Shown: in pieces, positions 36,956-47,653 of the stretch | How positions within the stretch are numbered: the stretch's first letter is position 1 | Layout: each line of letters opens with the position of its first letter | Origin: Cannabis sativa | Lineage: Eukaryota > Streptophyta > Magnoliopsida > Rosales > Cannabaceae | DNA length: 64,000 nucleotides | Reading direction: 5' to 3' | Assembly: GCF_029168945.1 (NCBI RefSeq) | Contig: NC_083604.1 | Span: 48,355,686 to 48,419,685, forward strand | The notes under the pieces: model-generated | The model's database searches: none | What the model was told of the DNA's origin: nothing | The model's input: the letters and a program-made list of their open reading frames with translations, nothing else | Translations under genes and position numbers: made by a program

Positions 36956-39851
36956 TCAGTCAATACGCGGAGGAAGGCGAGGTCCGATACGCGCCTCTAC
37001 CATGGCATCAAGCTTCTTCTTCTTCTCCCGGAATTTGGCAATCATTTCCTCAGGTTTGGGGTAGAAGGTAAGCTTGATATTTTGGTCATTGGTAGACCAA
37101 GCCATGAAGACTCCATCATCAAAGCGCTTAGGGCACCGGCCGCAGGAAACGGGAGAGAGAAGCTCGGCTCTTTTTGCCTTCTTAGAGGCTTGTTCCTTGA
37201 AGTCCCTGAGCTCCTTCAGCTCCGCGGCTAGAGCGGCCCTGGACTCTAAGTTTGCTTGGCGAGTTTCCTCTAAGGATCTCACCTTGGCAACCATCTCGTC
37301 CAAGGCTTCCCTGGCCTCCCGGAGCTCCCGCTTGGCCTTTGCAGCGGCCTCACCTTCCGCCCTCAGCTCCTCTTGATGCTTGGCCTCCAGCCTGTCCCTC
37401 CGCTGGGCCTCATCCCGGATCATGGCCTCCGCCTGGGCTTCCCTCCGCTTGGCCTCCTCCTCATTGGCCCTGGCAGCAGCCTCCCCGCGCTCAGCAGCCT
37501 CCTGGTAAAGCTGCCTCTCCGCAGTAAGATCCTGAAGGACCTTCCTGACTTCGTTCATGTCCCCGAAATCAGACAGAACGAAGCCATGGTTAATTATGTT
37601 CTTGGAGAGGCGGCCAGCCTCAGCAGCAAGCTGAACAACAATGCAAGTGTAAGAAAGAATCCCCAAAAAAAGAAAAATAAGGGGAAAAGCAAAATTACAA
37701 AGCTCTTACCACAGTGAGGGAGTGGCTGAGGTCCTGGACCTGGAAGATAGAGTTCAGGGAGGCACAAGTTGCGAATTGCTTAGGCGCGCACCGGGTAAGC
37801 TGAGAAGCAAACTCGCTAGTCATCTCCGCGACGAAGGGAGCCAAGGTGGGCCCAAGGAAGCGACGGAACCAGTCCGACAGGGGGTCCAAGTTTAGGTCCC
37901 ACTGGTACTCCGGGTTGTTGATGGTTTCTTGCACCTCAACCCGCAGAACCCTCCTAAGGGCTTCCACCTTGGCAAACCCCCGGGAGTATTCATCCATGGC
38001 ATAGTTATGCTTGGCTATCCGGAGCTCCTGCCTCGCCTCGCCTCGTCTTCAGGAACCGGAGTCAGCACAATGTTGGGAGGGGCAGTATGCTCTTCCATGG
38101 GAGAGACCCCACCATCAAGACCGTGGGCCGGAGTGTCAGCTCTCCGAGGCCGCTTGGGCTCTTCCTGGGCAATCATTTTGCCCTTACGCTTACGAATCAG
38201 AGCAATTTCTTGCTCTTCTTCACTTTTTTCAAGAAAAGCCCCGGGATCACCTTCTTTAACTTCCTCAGAAAAGCCCCTTTGCTTTTCTTGACTTTCTCCC
38301 GGCAGCACCTCCTCGTCATCCACTAAATCAATAGTGTCGGGGGAGCGCTGGAGGAAATCTTTAGAGCAGGGGCCATTGGGGAAGGAGTAAAGGCAGGAGG
38401 AGCCTCAGGAGTGTGAACCCCAGCAAGCTGATCCAAGATGGCGTCCATGGAGATACCTGCTACAACAAAAATAAGCAAGTGTTAGAACATCCGTGGGAAA
38501 CCACCAACACAAGATATGGCAAATAAGCTAGTCCTACCCGGACTTCCTAATTCGGCCCTAGCAAAGTTCCGAACTTTTATGCTGGCAGTATCATCTCCGA
38601 GATAGCTGTCCGAAGGCCGAAACCAGCTGGATGTAATGTAAGCTGAAGGACCTAAGGGAACTGGCTCCGGAGGACCAGAACCCATCCGGGACCGACCTAG
38701 GAAATCTCCTAAGTTTGAAAAATAAAATTCCTTCAAATGATCTCCCCACCGGGTCGAGGGCATCCTAAACCTATACAGACGCTCGTCGAACCCTACGGGC
38801 CTACAACTGGCATATTCGCCAACAGAAGGAACATAATGAATTACCAAAGGAGACTTACCGCCGGCGCCGGAAGTGCTGGCACCAGGAGCCCCAGTGTTCG
38901 GCTCTAGAACCAAAGGCTGTGGCCTGGGAGCCCTTCTCTCCGTTGAATCCCCAATGTGAAGGGGCTTCCCGGCAATCGCCTGACTCCTTCTCTCCACCGG
39001 GCTCCCCACACGGAATGGCCTCCCGAAAGCCGCCTGGGCCTTAGAGTACGCCTTCTCCTGGGCCTTCCGATAGAGATACTCTTGGTATTTCTTTTCTGCC
39101 GTGGCGATGATCTCGTCTCGGAAGGTCTTCTCCGCGACTGGCGCCCTCACGTTGGGACAAATGACCCGGGAAAGGTTAGAGTCCTCCACGGATTGATGTG
39201 GAAGGATAAGTTTGGCCTTCCTGCAGTTCTCCGTAGTGACCAGACCCCCGACGTCAAGATCGGCCCGGTCGTAAGAGGCAAAGGCCTGGGCCCTCCGAAG
39301 AAAGGCCTGGGTAGGTGCAGTCCGTTCATATGGAGGCCATAAAAACCGTCTTTAAGTTTGTCCCCCTTCTTGGGGACGGAAACAAGTTCATAAAAATACA
39401 AAATTTCCGTCGGGCGGGGAGATCCCCATCCTCGGGCGGCATAAAAAATAAATAAGCCTAAAAGCAGGCGGTATGCTTGAGGAATAAGTTAGTATGGCAC
39501 AAGGCTGACAAAAACTAGAAAATTAACAAAGTAATCCTGAAGAGGAAGCATGGCACCAGCCATCAGGTGCGTTTGGCTCCAGGCTCCGAAGCCGCCGTAA
39601 TTGTGGTTGGGCGTCTCCGCGTCGCGAGGAGGCCGATGGTAGGTTCCTGAGGTGGAAGGCTTGATTCCAGCAACCTCCACAATGTTCTCCAGTTGGTGGG
39701 GACAGATCAAGGTGGAATAAAGCTCAGCCGCTTCCCATCCGGTCGCCCGGGACTTATATCCCTCCTGGGCAACGGGTCCCAGGGAGACCTCCTCAAGGGT
39801 AGCCATGCGCTTACCACTTTTCTTTGATGACTTCGAGCCAGAAGCCGACAT
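36956..39851 (-). pseudogene. Antisense gene of the Tat element: spliced, coiled-coil protein, now broken
   Basis: Minus strand, start ATG 39851. Exon 1 (39851-38538) holds a domain like the Transposase_28 'putative gypsy' family with FYELVSVPKKGDKLKDGFY. It contains a TAA near 39486 and a frameshift near 39300. Intron 1 (38537-38457) begins GTAGGA and ends TAGCAG. Exon 2 (38456-37710) has a frameshift near 38370-38390 and another at a tripled CCTCG (38031-38045). Intron 2 (37709-37631, 79 nt) is GTAAGAG...GTTCAG. Exon 3 (37630-36956) encodes a long Glu/Ala/Arg coiled coil and a basic C terminus. Related antisense frames are known in Grande and other Tat elements; function is unknown. Confidence 0.75.
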
Positions 39852-40842
39852 TTCTCTATTCTGTAAAAAAAAAAAGAGTAAATATTCCAGCAGTTAGGCC
39901 CCATACCAAACCCTAAAATAAGAAAAAGGGAATGGGGGTCCCCTAACCGCTGGAAAGAGGCCCCCTCCGGACACGTGTCACATAGGAAACCCTAGAAGGA
40001 TTCCCTGGACAAGTTTCGGGTGCAGTAAATTCACAGAAGACGGCTTTACGCGATAAAGAAAACAGAAAGAAAAGAGTATGTTCTATGCCCTAAGCAACCA
40101 TTATACGAAGAACGTATGGCCTTCTACAAAGAAAATACACAATAACAACAGAGGCGTGACAATGGCAATCCTACCACTAGAGCGGTAAGTTCAAACAGAC
40201 TACATGAAGGATTTAAACACTTGCATGCCCAGAAATTTCGAATGCAAACCCAGAAAAGAACAAACAGATAAGTAATAGCATGCCATTCAATAATAAAGGA
40301 AAGGATGCAAAAAAAACTTACAATGAAGTGATGAACTGGGGGTCCTGCTGCAAGTCGAGTAAAGACAAGAAGGACTGGTAGCAATGAGCGAAGAAGAACT
40401 GGGAAAATCGCAAAGTGTTTGAAGGCTTTGTTCTAGGTCTGAGAATTTTCTCTCTAGGAAATTCGAGCAAAGTTGGCAAGAAATGGAAAGTAACCGAAAT
40501 GAAGAAAAGGTGGTGGCTTTTATAGGCAAAAATGCACGAGGAACAGGCGTCATCACCTACCAATCGAACGGTGAGGGAAGCGCACGATTCAAATGCCCAA
40601 AGATCAACGGACCAGATTAATTTACAATAAAGGCGTTGGAAACGCTTGAGTATCCGTCTGACACCATTAATGCGCCGTATCAATCAATGGGCGTGAAACG
40701 AATCGACCCCTGCAAAAACTGAATCGTTGCATTAAATGCCATCATTAAATACACCCTCACGCGCTCAAAGCTCGTGCTAGGAAACCGAGGAGTCAACCGG
40801 AGGTACTTGAGCAAGCCTTGTTTCCTTTTTCAAATAAACAAG
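39852..40842 (-). other. Upstream region of the antisense gene, no coding seen
   Basis: About 1 kb between the antisense start codon and the polypurine tract. Minus-strand frames of 65-121 codons here overlap each other and show no family motif. A minus-strand TATA box at 40517-40524 suggests that this is promoter and 5' leader. Confidence 0.5.
40517..40524 (-). promoter_or_regulatory. TATA box for the antisense gene
   Basis: TATAAAAG in the context CCTATAAAAGCCACC on the minus strand, about 670 bp upstream of ATG 39851. It is a good match to a plant TATA box, but transcription is not shown. Confidence 0.45.
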
Positions 40843-40856
40843 ACTTGGGGGGTAAA
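40843..40856 (+). other. Polypurine tract of the Tat element
   Basis: ACTTGGGGGGTAAA immediately before the 3' LTR, the position where plus-strand DNA synthesis is primed. Confidence 0.75.
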
Positions 40857-41635
40857 TGTTGCCCCTAATTTTGCCCAATATATGTGGACCAATCAGACAG
40901 GGACACGTGGATCAAGCAATTCACAATATTTGCTAAGTCTTTATGCCATAAGGTAACGTCCCGGACGTAGGTCCCGGAGAAGGCACATGGAACTCAAGGT
41001 GCTCCCGGAAGCTCATACAACGCTAAGGCATCTCTGCGAGGTGTCAGGTTTCTCCTGAGCAATCAAGTCCCATTAAATGCCGCATGGGAGGAAGCGTGTT
41101 GGGACTGCTACACGCAATAAAGTCTGACGGCACAACCTCCAACCAGCAGCGCCACAGTAATGATCATTTAAGTCTAGCGACGGCTACACTGTGAAGAGTC
41201 ACGTCAATCAAAAGGCAATAAGGACATTCCACATAAAAACCCTACAGCACCTAGGAATTTGACCATACATTACCCATGGTATATTCATTGGGAATACCCA
41301 ACTTTATGGATACTTACAGATACACTTGTAAGGACAATTCTAGGGATTACCCCACCAAAAACACTATAAATACCCCATCAAAGCTCATTAAATGGGATCG
41401 AGAATCTTGGGCTGCAGATGAGCAAGTAGAGTTAATACTCACCAAGAACATTCTCTGCATTTATAAGGGTGAAATTCTCCCAAGTATAATCTCTGTATTA
41501 AATACATCCATAAATAACAAAGACTCGTGGACTAAGGCTCATTAACGCCCCAACCACGTAAAAATCCTTCTCTCACTTTCTTACAGCTCAATAATTTTAT
41601 AATATTTTATTAGTTGCCGAAAATCTCGGTCAACA
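40857..41635 (+). repeat. 3' LTR of the Tat element
   Basis: 779 bp, about 98% identical to the 5' LTR, followed by target duplication GAGAA (41636-41640). Confidence 0.92.
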
Positions 41636-41640
41636 GAGAA

Positions 41641-43055
41641 TATTACAATCTAATTTATTTTTTCTAACTTTTATCTTATATGATGAGCACATGATACAAT
41701 TATAATAAATAATATTATGTAAACGATTTTGATTTTCTTTAGTATCTTAAACTTATTAACAAAGTAGAACTTATACATATTTTTTCTAACGAACATGTAC
41801 TATCAACTTTTTTATATGCACTTCTAAAAATATTTTTAAAAATATAATAAAGGTGATAAGTATGTATACATTGTTTTAAAGAAATATAAATTGTTGTTAC
41901 ACTAAATATTTTATTATTTTTCTAACTATAATATGAAATTTTTAGATTTAAATGGTATAATATACAATACATATTTTAGAATTTACAAAATTTATATTTA
42001 CTATTTATATTAAAATTTAATTCTAATATGCACACAATAATTAATTAAAAAAAATTATAACTAATTTGGTAAGATTGAGATATTCAATTTCAATCACCCA
42101 TGACAAAATAAAATAAATGTAAGACTACTTTATTGATAGCTTAGAAGTACATCACACACATCATTTGCAAACCATGTGAGATTTTTACTAAAAAGAAAAA
42201 AGAAATCACAAAATTACACTATATTCACTAATTCTAATGAAATAGATAAAATAGGTAAAAAAAAATTATAGAATGTCACGTCACTTACTTTATACTTTCT
42301 TTTATAAAGTTTTATGTTAGGTGTGTCTCACTTTATTTAAAAATGATAGAATAAAAAAAAAACTACACCAAAATAAATTAATGTTTATGGATCATTTTCT
42401 TGTATTGATTAACAATAAAATAGAACTAATATCATAACCATCGTAGCCAAAAAAAAGTAGAATAATAATTTAAAGCACATAAACAATAAACACTGATAAG
42501 TTCTCTCCAAATTTCTAACTTCTTTCTTAATCTCACTTTCCAAATTATAATACTCAATTCCAATTCAAAAATATGAAACTAATATGTTTGCTTGAACTGT
42601 ACTTGTTTGAAGCACTTAGTGCTTTACTAAGATGGTGAGTTGTAATCATTCTGAAATAATACCAACTTTAAGTAAAAAGAGCAACCAAAATGAGTTATCT
42701 TGTTATTATACTAAAGATGTAATATTTTGCTGGCTCTCCAAGCCAATTTAATGTTATTATTTTCACTAAGATACTAATATCTTTCATACAGAGACATTCA
42801 TCAATAGAAAAAAGGTAAGATCAATAAGAAAACTTAGCATTGATCAATATATTTTGAGGCAACTGTTACCAAGTTGCTTGAAAGATTATGAGTTTCAAAG
42901 ATCAATTTAGGATTATTAATTTTCTCTACATGCAACTGTGACTAATATACTATTAGTGCAACTCTATTAAATAAAAAATAATTACTTACCATGGTCAAAG
43001 CATAACTAAAAAAAAATTACTGGCAGTAATTATTATGAAATGGTTGAAAAAACTA
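41641..43055. other. AT-rich intergenic DNA, no gene recognised
   Basis: Homopolymer-rich sequence without frames of note. It is the original continuation of 29622 before the Tat insertion. Confidence 0.6.
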
Positions 43056-43242
43056 AGCAACTTAGTGCAGATTTGTATGTATGAGTTCATAAACCAGGTA
43101 GACATCCTTGAAACTATTTATATGGATAGGCACCATGACATACTTTGTATCAAGTTCAAACAAAGTTTGCCACATGGTACAAGGTTTAGTAATGCTTTCC
43201 TAGAGTTCTAATCCCATTTAGAGGCTCTACAGAAGTTACCAT
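43056..43242 (-). pseudogene. MAP kinase fragment, group C (MPK1/2/7-like), internally deleted
   Basis: Minus strand from ATG 43242: MVTSVEPLNGIRTLGKHY, then after a stop and a one-base shift MWQTLFELDTKYV, then directly PIHINSFKDVYLVYEL and TNLH. The first two pieces match the N terminus of plant group-C MAP kinases. The last matches the stretch just before the hinge in the same family. About 60 residues between them, including the Gly-rich loop and catalytic Lys, are missing. Two in-frame stops and a frameshift show that it is dead. MAP kinases phosphorylate targets downstream of MAPKKs. Confidence 0.7.
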
Positions 43243-43773
43243 TCAAACAAATTCCAACAAAAATAGAAGACATTATTTATAAATAAATACACCAAAAATA
43301 CAATGCATTCCAGTTATGTTCCCGCAAAAAAAAAAAAAAAAATTAAAACTCCAGACAACAAAAAAAAAATCAAAATGTTGGCTCATCATTTACCTAGAAA
43401 GGATATAGGACTAAAAGTAAATATGCTAATAGATATATGAAAATCAATTCCAATGACCATTTATAATCAATTCTAAAAGGAAATATGCAAATAGATTTGT
43501 ACAAAGTTTTGTGAAAAATGGGAAAGGCGAATTCCTTGAAAAAGCTCAATAGCTGTCATCAAGAGAGACCACATCTCTCTTCCTCTCTGTTCTCTTTTTC
43601 TATATGTTTCCTTCAATTGTTTTGTTCTTTAAAGCCCTCAATCCAAATTATCAAAGCTTTTTTCAATTTCCCTCTTCTCACCTTTTTTTTATATGTTTCC
43701 TTCAAATTTCAATTGTTTTTTTTTTTTATTTTCCATAAGATTTAATTTTTTAAGATGGTTAATTAAACACCTA
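43243..43773. other. Spacer between MAPK and MAPKK pseudogenes
   Basis: AT-rich with a pyrimidine-rich block at 43560-43740. A 75-codon plus-strand frame at 43518 is low-complexity; nothing recognised. Confidence 0.5.
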
Positions 43774-44042
43774 TCACAGAGCTATATATCTAGAAAATAT
43801 TGTAGGAGGTTATAAGCTACCAACCAAGATTTCGAGATTAATACCTTTATCTTCAAACTTCTTTATGAAAAGGTAATTATGGAGATGCAAAAAGAGAATT
43901 ATATACATACATCATTTTTTACTGTCAACAATTATGATTTTTCAAAGAACTACTTTAAAGAAGAGCATGTATTTTATTTACTAACCAAAAGGTCGAAAAA
44001 GGATGGCATTTTTTCTGTTTCCTTTTGTATGCGACAAATTTA

Positions 44043-44535
44043 GGTGTCGTTTGGTAGTACTTATGTTTTTTAATTTTTTAATCACAAAATGAAAGTAAAA
44101 TTTTTGTTTTTAAAAAATTTATTTTTGAAAAACAAAAATGTGTGTTTTTGTAACCACTTTTGTTTTTCAATTTTAAAAACAGAAAACAAAAGTGTGTTCT
44201 ATAAAGTTTATTTTTATTTTTATTTTTTAATTTTATTTAAGTCGGGTCTACGTCCGGGGTCGAATTCGGGTTCAAGTCAGAAGCCGGGTTCAACGCCAGG
44301 GCCGTGGGGAGGGAATTTGGGTCCGGGTCGGGTCGTAATCCAAAAGATTGATTAAGAAAAAAAACTGTTTTAAAAAATATTGAAAGCGATTTTTCTTTTG
44401 TTTTTAAAATTTTGATTTCTAATTATAAAATTGAAAAGTAAAACCAGTTTTATGGAACATATTTTTGAAAAATATTTTTACTTTTCCACTTTTAAAAACA
44501 AAAAACTGATTAAAAAAGTGTTACCAAATGCCACC
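44043..44535. mobile_element. MITE (Tourist/Harbinger-like) with a GC-rich centre
   Basis: Terminal inverted repeats GGTGTCGTTTGGTAGTAC (44043) and, on the other strand, GGTGGCATTTGGTAACAC (ending at 44535) match at 14 of 18 positions, and AT-rich arms continue the similarity. Flanking triplets are TTA and ATA, so a 3-bp target duplication is only approximate. No transposase frame. The centre (44241-44342) is an unusual GC-rich run of GGGTC/GGGTT units. Confidence 0.65.
44241..44342 (+). repeat. GC-rich degenerate minisatellite inside the MITE
   Basis: Repeated CGGGTC, CGGGTT and CCGGGT units in about 100 bp, in sharp contrast to the AT-rich arms on both sides. Confidence 0.6.
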
Positions 44536-44861
44536 ATAATAAAATATGTACTAAGATAAAATAACAATTGATTAAAAATATCTGAGTAAGAAGTAAGTTT
44601 GATGTTAAGAATAACAATGTAGTTTCAATAAACTGATGTAACATGCAAGCAAAAGATTACCAAGCTGACACAAATGAACATAATTTTGATGGGGTAGTTG
44701 GTTGTTGTTTTTCCACAATATCTTCCGAAAAATTCATAAAATCTTGGCCAACTATGCTGATTTTCGGATTGCATATAAGGGAAGCATCCTATAGCATACT
44801 CAAGAACCGCAATGCCTAAACTCCAAATATCACTGCTATAGTCTCTTCTAAGTACTAAACA

Positions 44862-45649
44862 AAAGGTCCAAAGATGATTTATTCAAACTCAACATCCTTG
44901 GCAACCTGAGAATAATTAAGCGATTAGCAATGAGCATAAAAGGACTAAGACATGTAGCTGAGTATGGTCATCTCAGAAGCATTGAGTTGAGGACCTAGGC
45001 ACGGTTTGTTTCGAATCTAGAGAACAGAACCAGTGGCTCTCAAAATTGTTCAAAATATAATACAAGATTTCAGTGACGAACATATATAAAAGTTTTAATT
45101 TTGATATCCAATAAATTCAATCTGAAATAAAATTAAGATTGAGTTTTCAAATTAAATGAGCATTGATAATAAAGTTTTGAACCCTAATAAGAGCATGTTT
45201 CAGATGTTCTTTTCAAGTTTCACGTCAAGTGAAATAGATCTAATAGAAATATTAAACAATAGATTCAACTTCCAATGAAAACAATTGAAAATACAATCTA
45301 TAAAAGAAGTAAAGAAAACAGAAAGAGTAATACGAGTTTCTGCATACCTTTTTCAAATCATCTTAAATTTTGATCCTTATCAATGAAATCGATACCTTAA
45401 TCGATATGCTCACCCAAAAAAACTGAAAATTGTGGCATCAATAGATGTTGAAGGTTCCAATTTCCCTTGTTCCACTGAGATAGATGAATGGAGGGAATTA
45501 GAGGGAGGTCTGACGAAAGCTTCGATTTAGGTTTCAATGACTTTGATTTGCAAGGGACAAACCATCTTTTTTCGTTTGATTCAGTTTTGATTCTATATCT
45601 ACAAATATTTCTATCGACTTCGAGATTAAAGCTCTTTCACCATCTCTCA
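44862..45649. other. Intergenic DNA left of the Reina-like element
   Basis: No recognisable MAPKK exon upstream of 44854, and no other gene. 45480-45649 has more balanced composition. The last five bases before the element (ACTAC, 45650-45654) are its target duplication. Confidence 0.5.
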
Positions 45650-45654
45650 ACTAC

Positions 45655-46068
45655 TGTTGGGCCGGCCCAAGTTACAAGCCCATTACAATTGAAGGTTGAT
45701 AAGGTGCAAGCTCAATTACAAGATCAGTTAGAGGAAGAACTCTCAGCTGAGATATCCCCAGGATTGGAGCCAAACCAGGACATGGCGCGAAGGGACTCGG
45801 AAGAGGGAAGTGCGAGAGCGCGTGGAACCCGAGTGCGCGTGAGGCCAAAATGGTTGCAAGAGTTTGTTAAGCTTGAGACTCGTTGAGGGAAGGCTGAGGG
45901 AAATTGTTGCATTGTTTTTCTTTCAATTCTGTTTTGCTTCTTTGAAATGTAAGCTGGGTATAAAACCCATTTTTTCTGTATGATTGATATCGATTTTATG
46001 AATTGAAAACTGCAATTATTTTGCATTTTGGGAGATTAGTCTTGTCTCGAAGAAGACCCTATCTAACA
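45655..46068 (+). repeat. 5' LTR of the Reina-like element
   Basis: TG...CA, 414 bp, no difference seen from the 3' LTR. Its first 232 bp also form the end of the pol reading frame at the 3' copy. Confidence 0.92.
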
Positions 46069-46069
46069 C

Positions 46070-46081
46070 TGGTGCTTTCAT
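46070..46081 (+). other. Primer-binding site of the Reina-like element
   Basis: TGGTGCTTTCAT one base after the LTR, the same twelve bases as in the Tat element. Confidence 0.6.
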
Positions 46082-46093
46082 TTCTTTTTCAGC

Positions 46094-47653
46094 ATGAAGA
46101 ATGAAGAATTGGCAGCAATGATTCAAGCCTTGGAGGCCAATTTCCAGAAGCATTCCGAGCAACAATTTTCCAAGTTCACTGCGAAATTGGAGGAGCAGGT
46201 TACTCGACTGGATATGCGTGTGGACCAACTTCAGTCAGCAGCGTCTAAATCTTCAGGGGAAACGGGTAACACGAGTCAGTCAGCGGATTCGATTCCCTTA
46301 CCTCGTGCATCTTCGCAATCAGAGTCTCGGGAGGTCAATGCGATACTGAAAATAATGAGAGTAAAGGTGGCTCGATTTGATGTAGTAGGAGTGGAGGATT
46401 GGATATATAAGATAAACAAGTTTTTTGATCTTCACTGTGTTTCTCAGGCAATGCATTTGGCAATGGTTGCTTTTCATCTCGAGGGGGAACCATCGACATG
46501 GTATCAGTGGATGGAAAAAGGAGGAGGGTTTGGCGATTGGGAATCCTTTTTACGGGCTTTAAGGCTTCGATTTGGGTCTTCCATCTATGATGATCCGCTG
46601 GGCAAAATCGCAAAACTGGTACAAACAGGTAGAGTCTCTGCATTTCGTGAAGAATTCGAGCAACTTATGACAAGGACTTCGGGAGTGCCGGATCAATATT
46701 TCTTGAATTACTTTGTATGGGGTTTGAAAACGGAAATACGAAGAGAATTGCTATTATCCAAACCGATAGACCTTGCCGATGCAATGGCCAAAGCTCAATT
46801 GTATGAAGATCGAAATGACGACATGGTAGCGCGGGCGCGAGGGGATGGATACAGAGCGAGTTGGCCTCCCCGAATCTCCCAACCATACTCAGCAGTGACC
46901 ACTTCCCCAACAACACCTACAAGTCCATTATCCAAGGTGACAGCTCCTTCTACGTCACCCAAGCTACATAACCCAAATCTGCCAGTTAAACGCCTTTCAC
47001 CTGCTGAATTGAAGGACAAAAGGGAAAAGGGATTGTGTTTTACATGTGATGAGAAATTCAGCGCGGGTCACAAGTGCAAAAACCGTGTGTTAATTCTTTG
47101 TGCTCAGGAAGAAGAGGAGATAGATACTGCTGTCCATACAGAGACAAATTCCGAGATACTAGAAACCATAACAGAGGAGGTTAGCTTGAATGCCTTGTCG
47201 AATACTAGCAACCCTCGTATTTTTCGGATTATGGCACAACACAACTCAGAATCTCTGGAAGTACTCATTGATACAGGGAGTAATAACAACTTCATACAGG
47301 AAAATTTAGCTCATCGTTTGGGTCTGCCTACGGCTCACACTAAGAAGTTTAAGGTCTATATGGGTAATGGGAATTCATTATGGTGCTCACAAGTATGTTC
47401 GGGGGTGGAATTGAGTTTACAGGGACATAAGTTTGTGGTAGATCTCTTTGTTTTACCAATATGGGGATTGGATGTTGTACTTGGTATGCAGTGGCTGCAA
47501 ACATTGGGTCCTTGCCTTCATGACCATAAGGCCCTTACTATGGAATTTGAATGGAACGGCAAGATGGTGAAGTTGGCAGGGTCGTCTACCCCAGCAACGC
47601 AACAACTCTCTTTGTCGAAACTACACACTTTATTGCGTGATGGAGAGGTCTGA
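46094..47653 (+). pseudogene. Reina-like gag and protease
   Basis: 519 codons from ATG 46094, 25 bp after the LTR. The N terminus is a predicted coiled coil (EELAAMIQALEAN onward). A gag domain with AMVAFHLEGEPSTWYQW and FGSSIYDDP follows, then a variant zinc knuckle CFTCDEKFSAGHKC and an aspartic protease with LIDTGSNNNFI and LGMQWL. A TGA at 47651-47653 ends it, but the frame continues open into RT, so gag and pol were once one polyprotein. This first half is intact as far as I can see. Confidence 0.85.

Larger units (their letters stand above)
29628..41635 (+). mobile_element. Complete Ty3-gypsy retrotransposon, Tat lineage, 12.0 kb
   Basis: Two 779-bp LTRs (29628-30406 and 40857-41635) are flanked by the 5-bp target duplication GAGAA at 29623-29627 and 41636-41640. 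Order on the plus strand: gag, protease, RT, RNase H, a second RNase H domain, integrase. The double RNase H, the DNG-type protease site, the long 3' non-coding region with tandem repeats and an antisense gene are Tat-lineage features. I count about 15 differences between the LTRs (about 1.9%), so insertion is fairly recent. Stops and a frameshift mean that it cannot now make its own polyprotein. Confidence 0.93.
43774..44854 (-). pseudogene. MAP kinase kinase pseudogene, MKK6-like, introns retained
   Basis: Minus strand. An upstream exon at 44854-44661 reads [20 protein letters not shown], then [17 protein letters not shown] and, after a one-base shift, [19 protein letters not shown], ending at a GT donor (44660). 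A last exon at about 43897-43774 reads FIKKFEDKGINLEILVGSL, a stop, then PPTIFSR. These match the C-terminal kinase lobe and tail of plant MKK6. The intervening 760 bp holds a MITE at 44043-44535 that sits in the retained intron. N-terminal kinase exons were not found upstream. Intron retention argues against a processed copy. Confidence 0.72.

Noticed and set aside
37074..37717. Plus-strand frames of 91-114 codons opposite the Tat antisense gene
   Set aside because: Pro/Ser-rich shadows of the coiled-coil exon on the minus strand.
45488..45886. 132-codon frame spanning the left border of the Reina-like element
   Set aside because: It joins flanking DNA to LTR sequence; the LTR part is the tail of the pol frame, not a separate gene.
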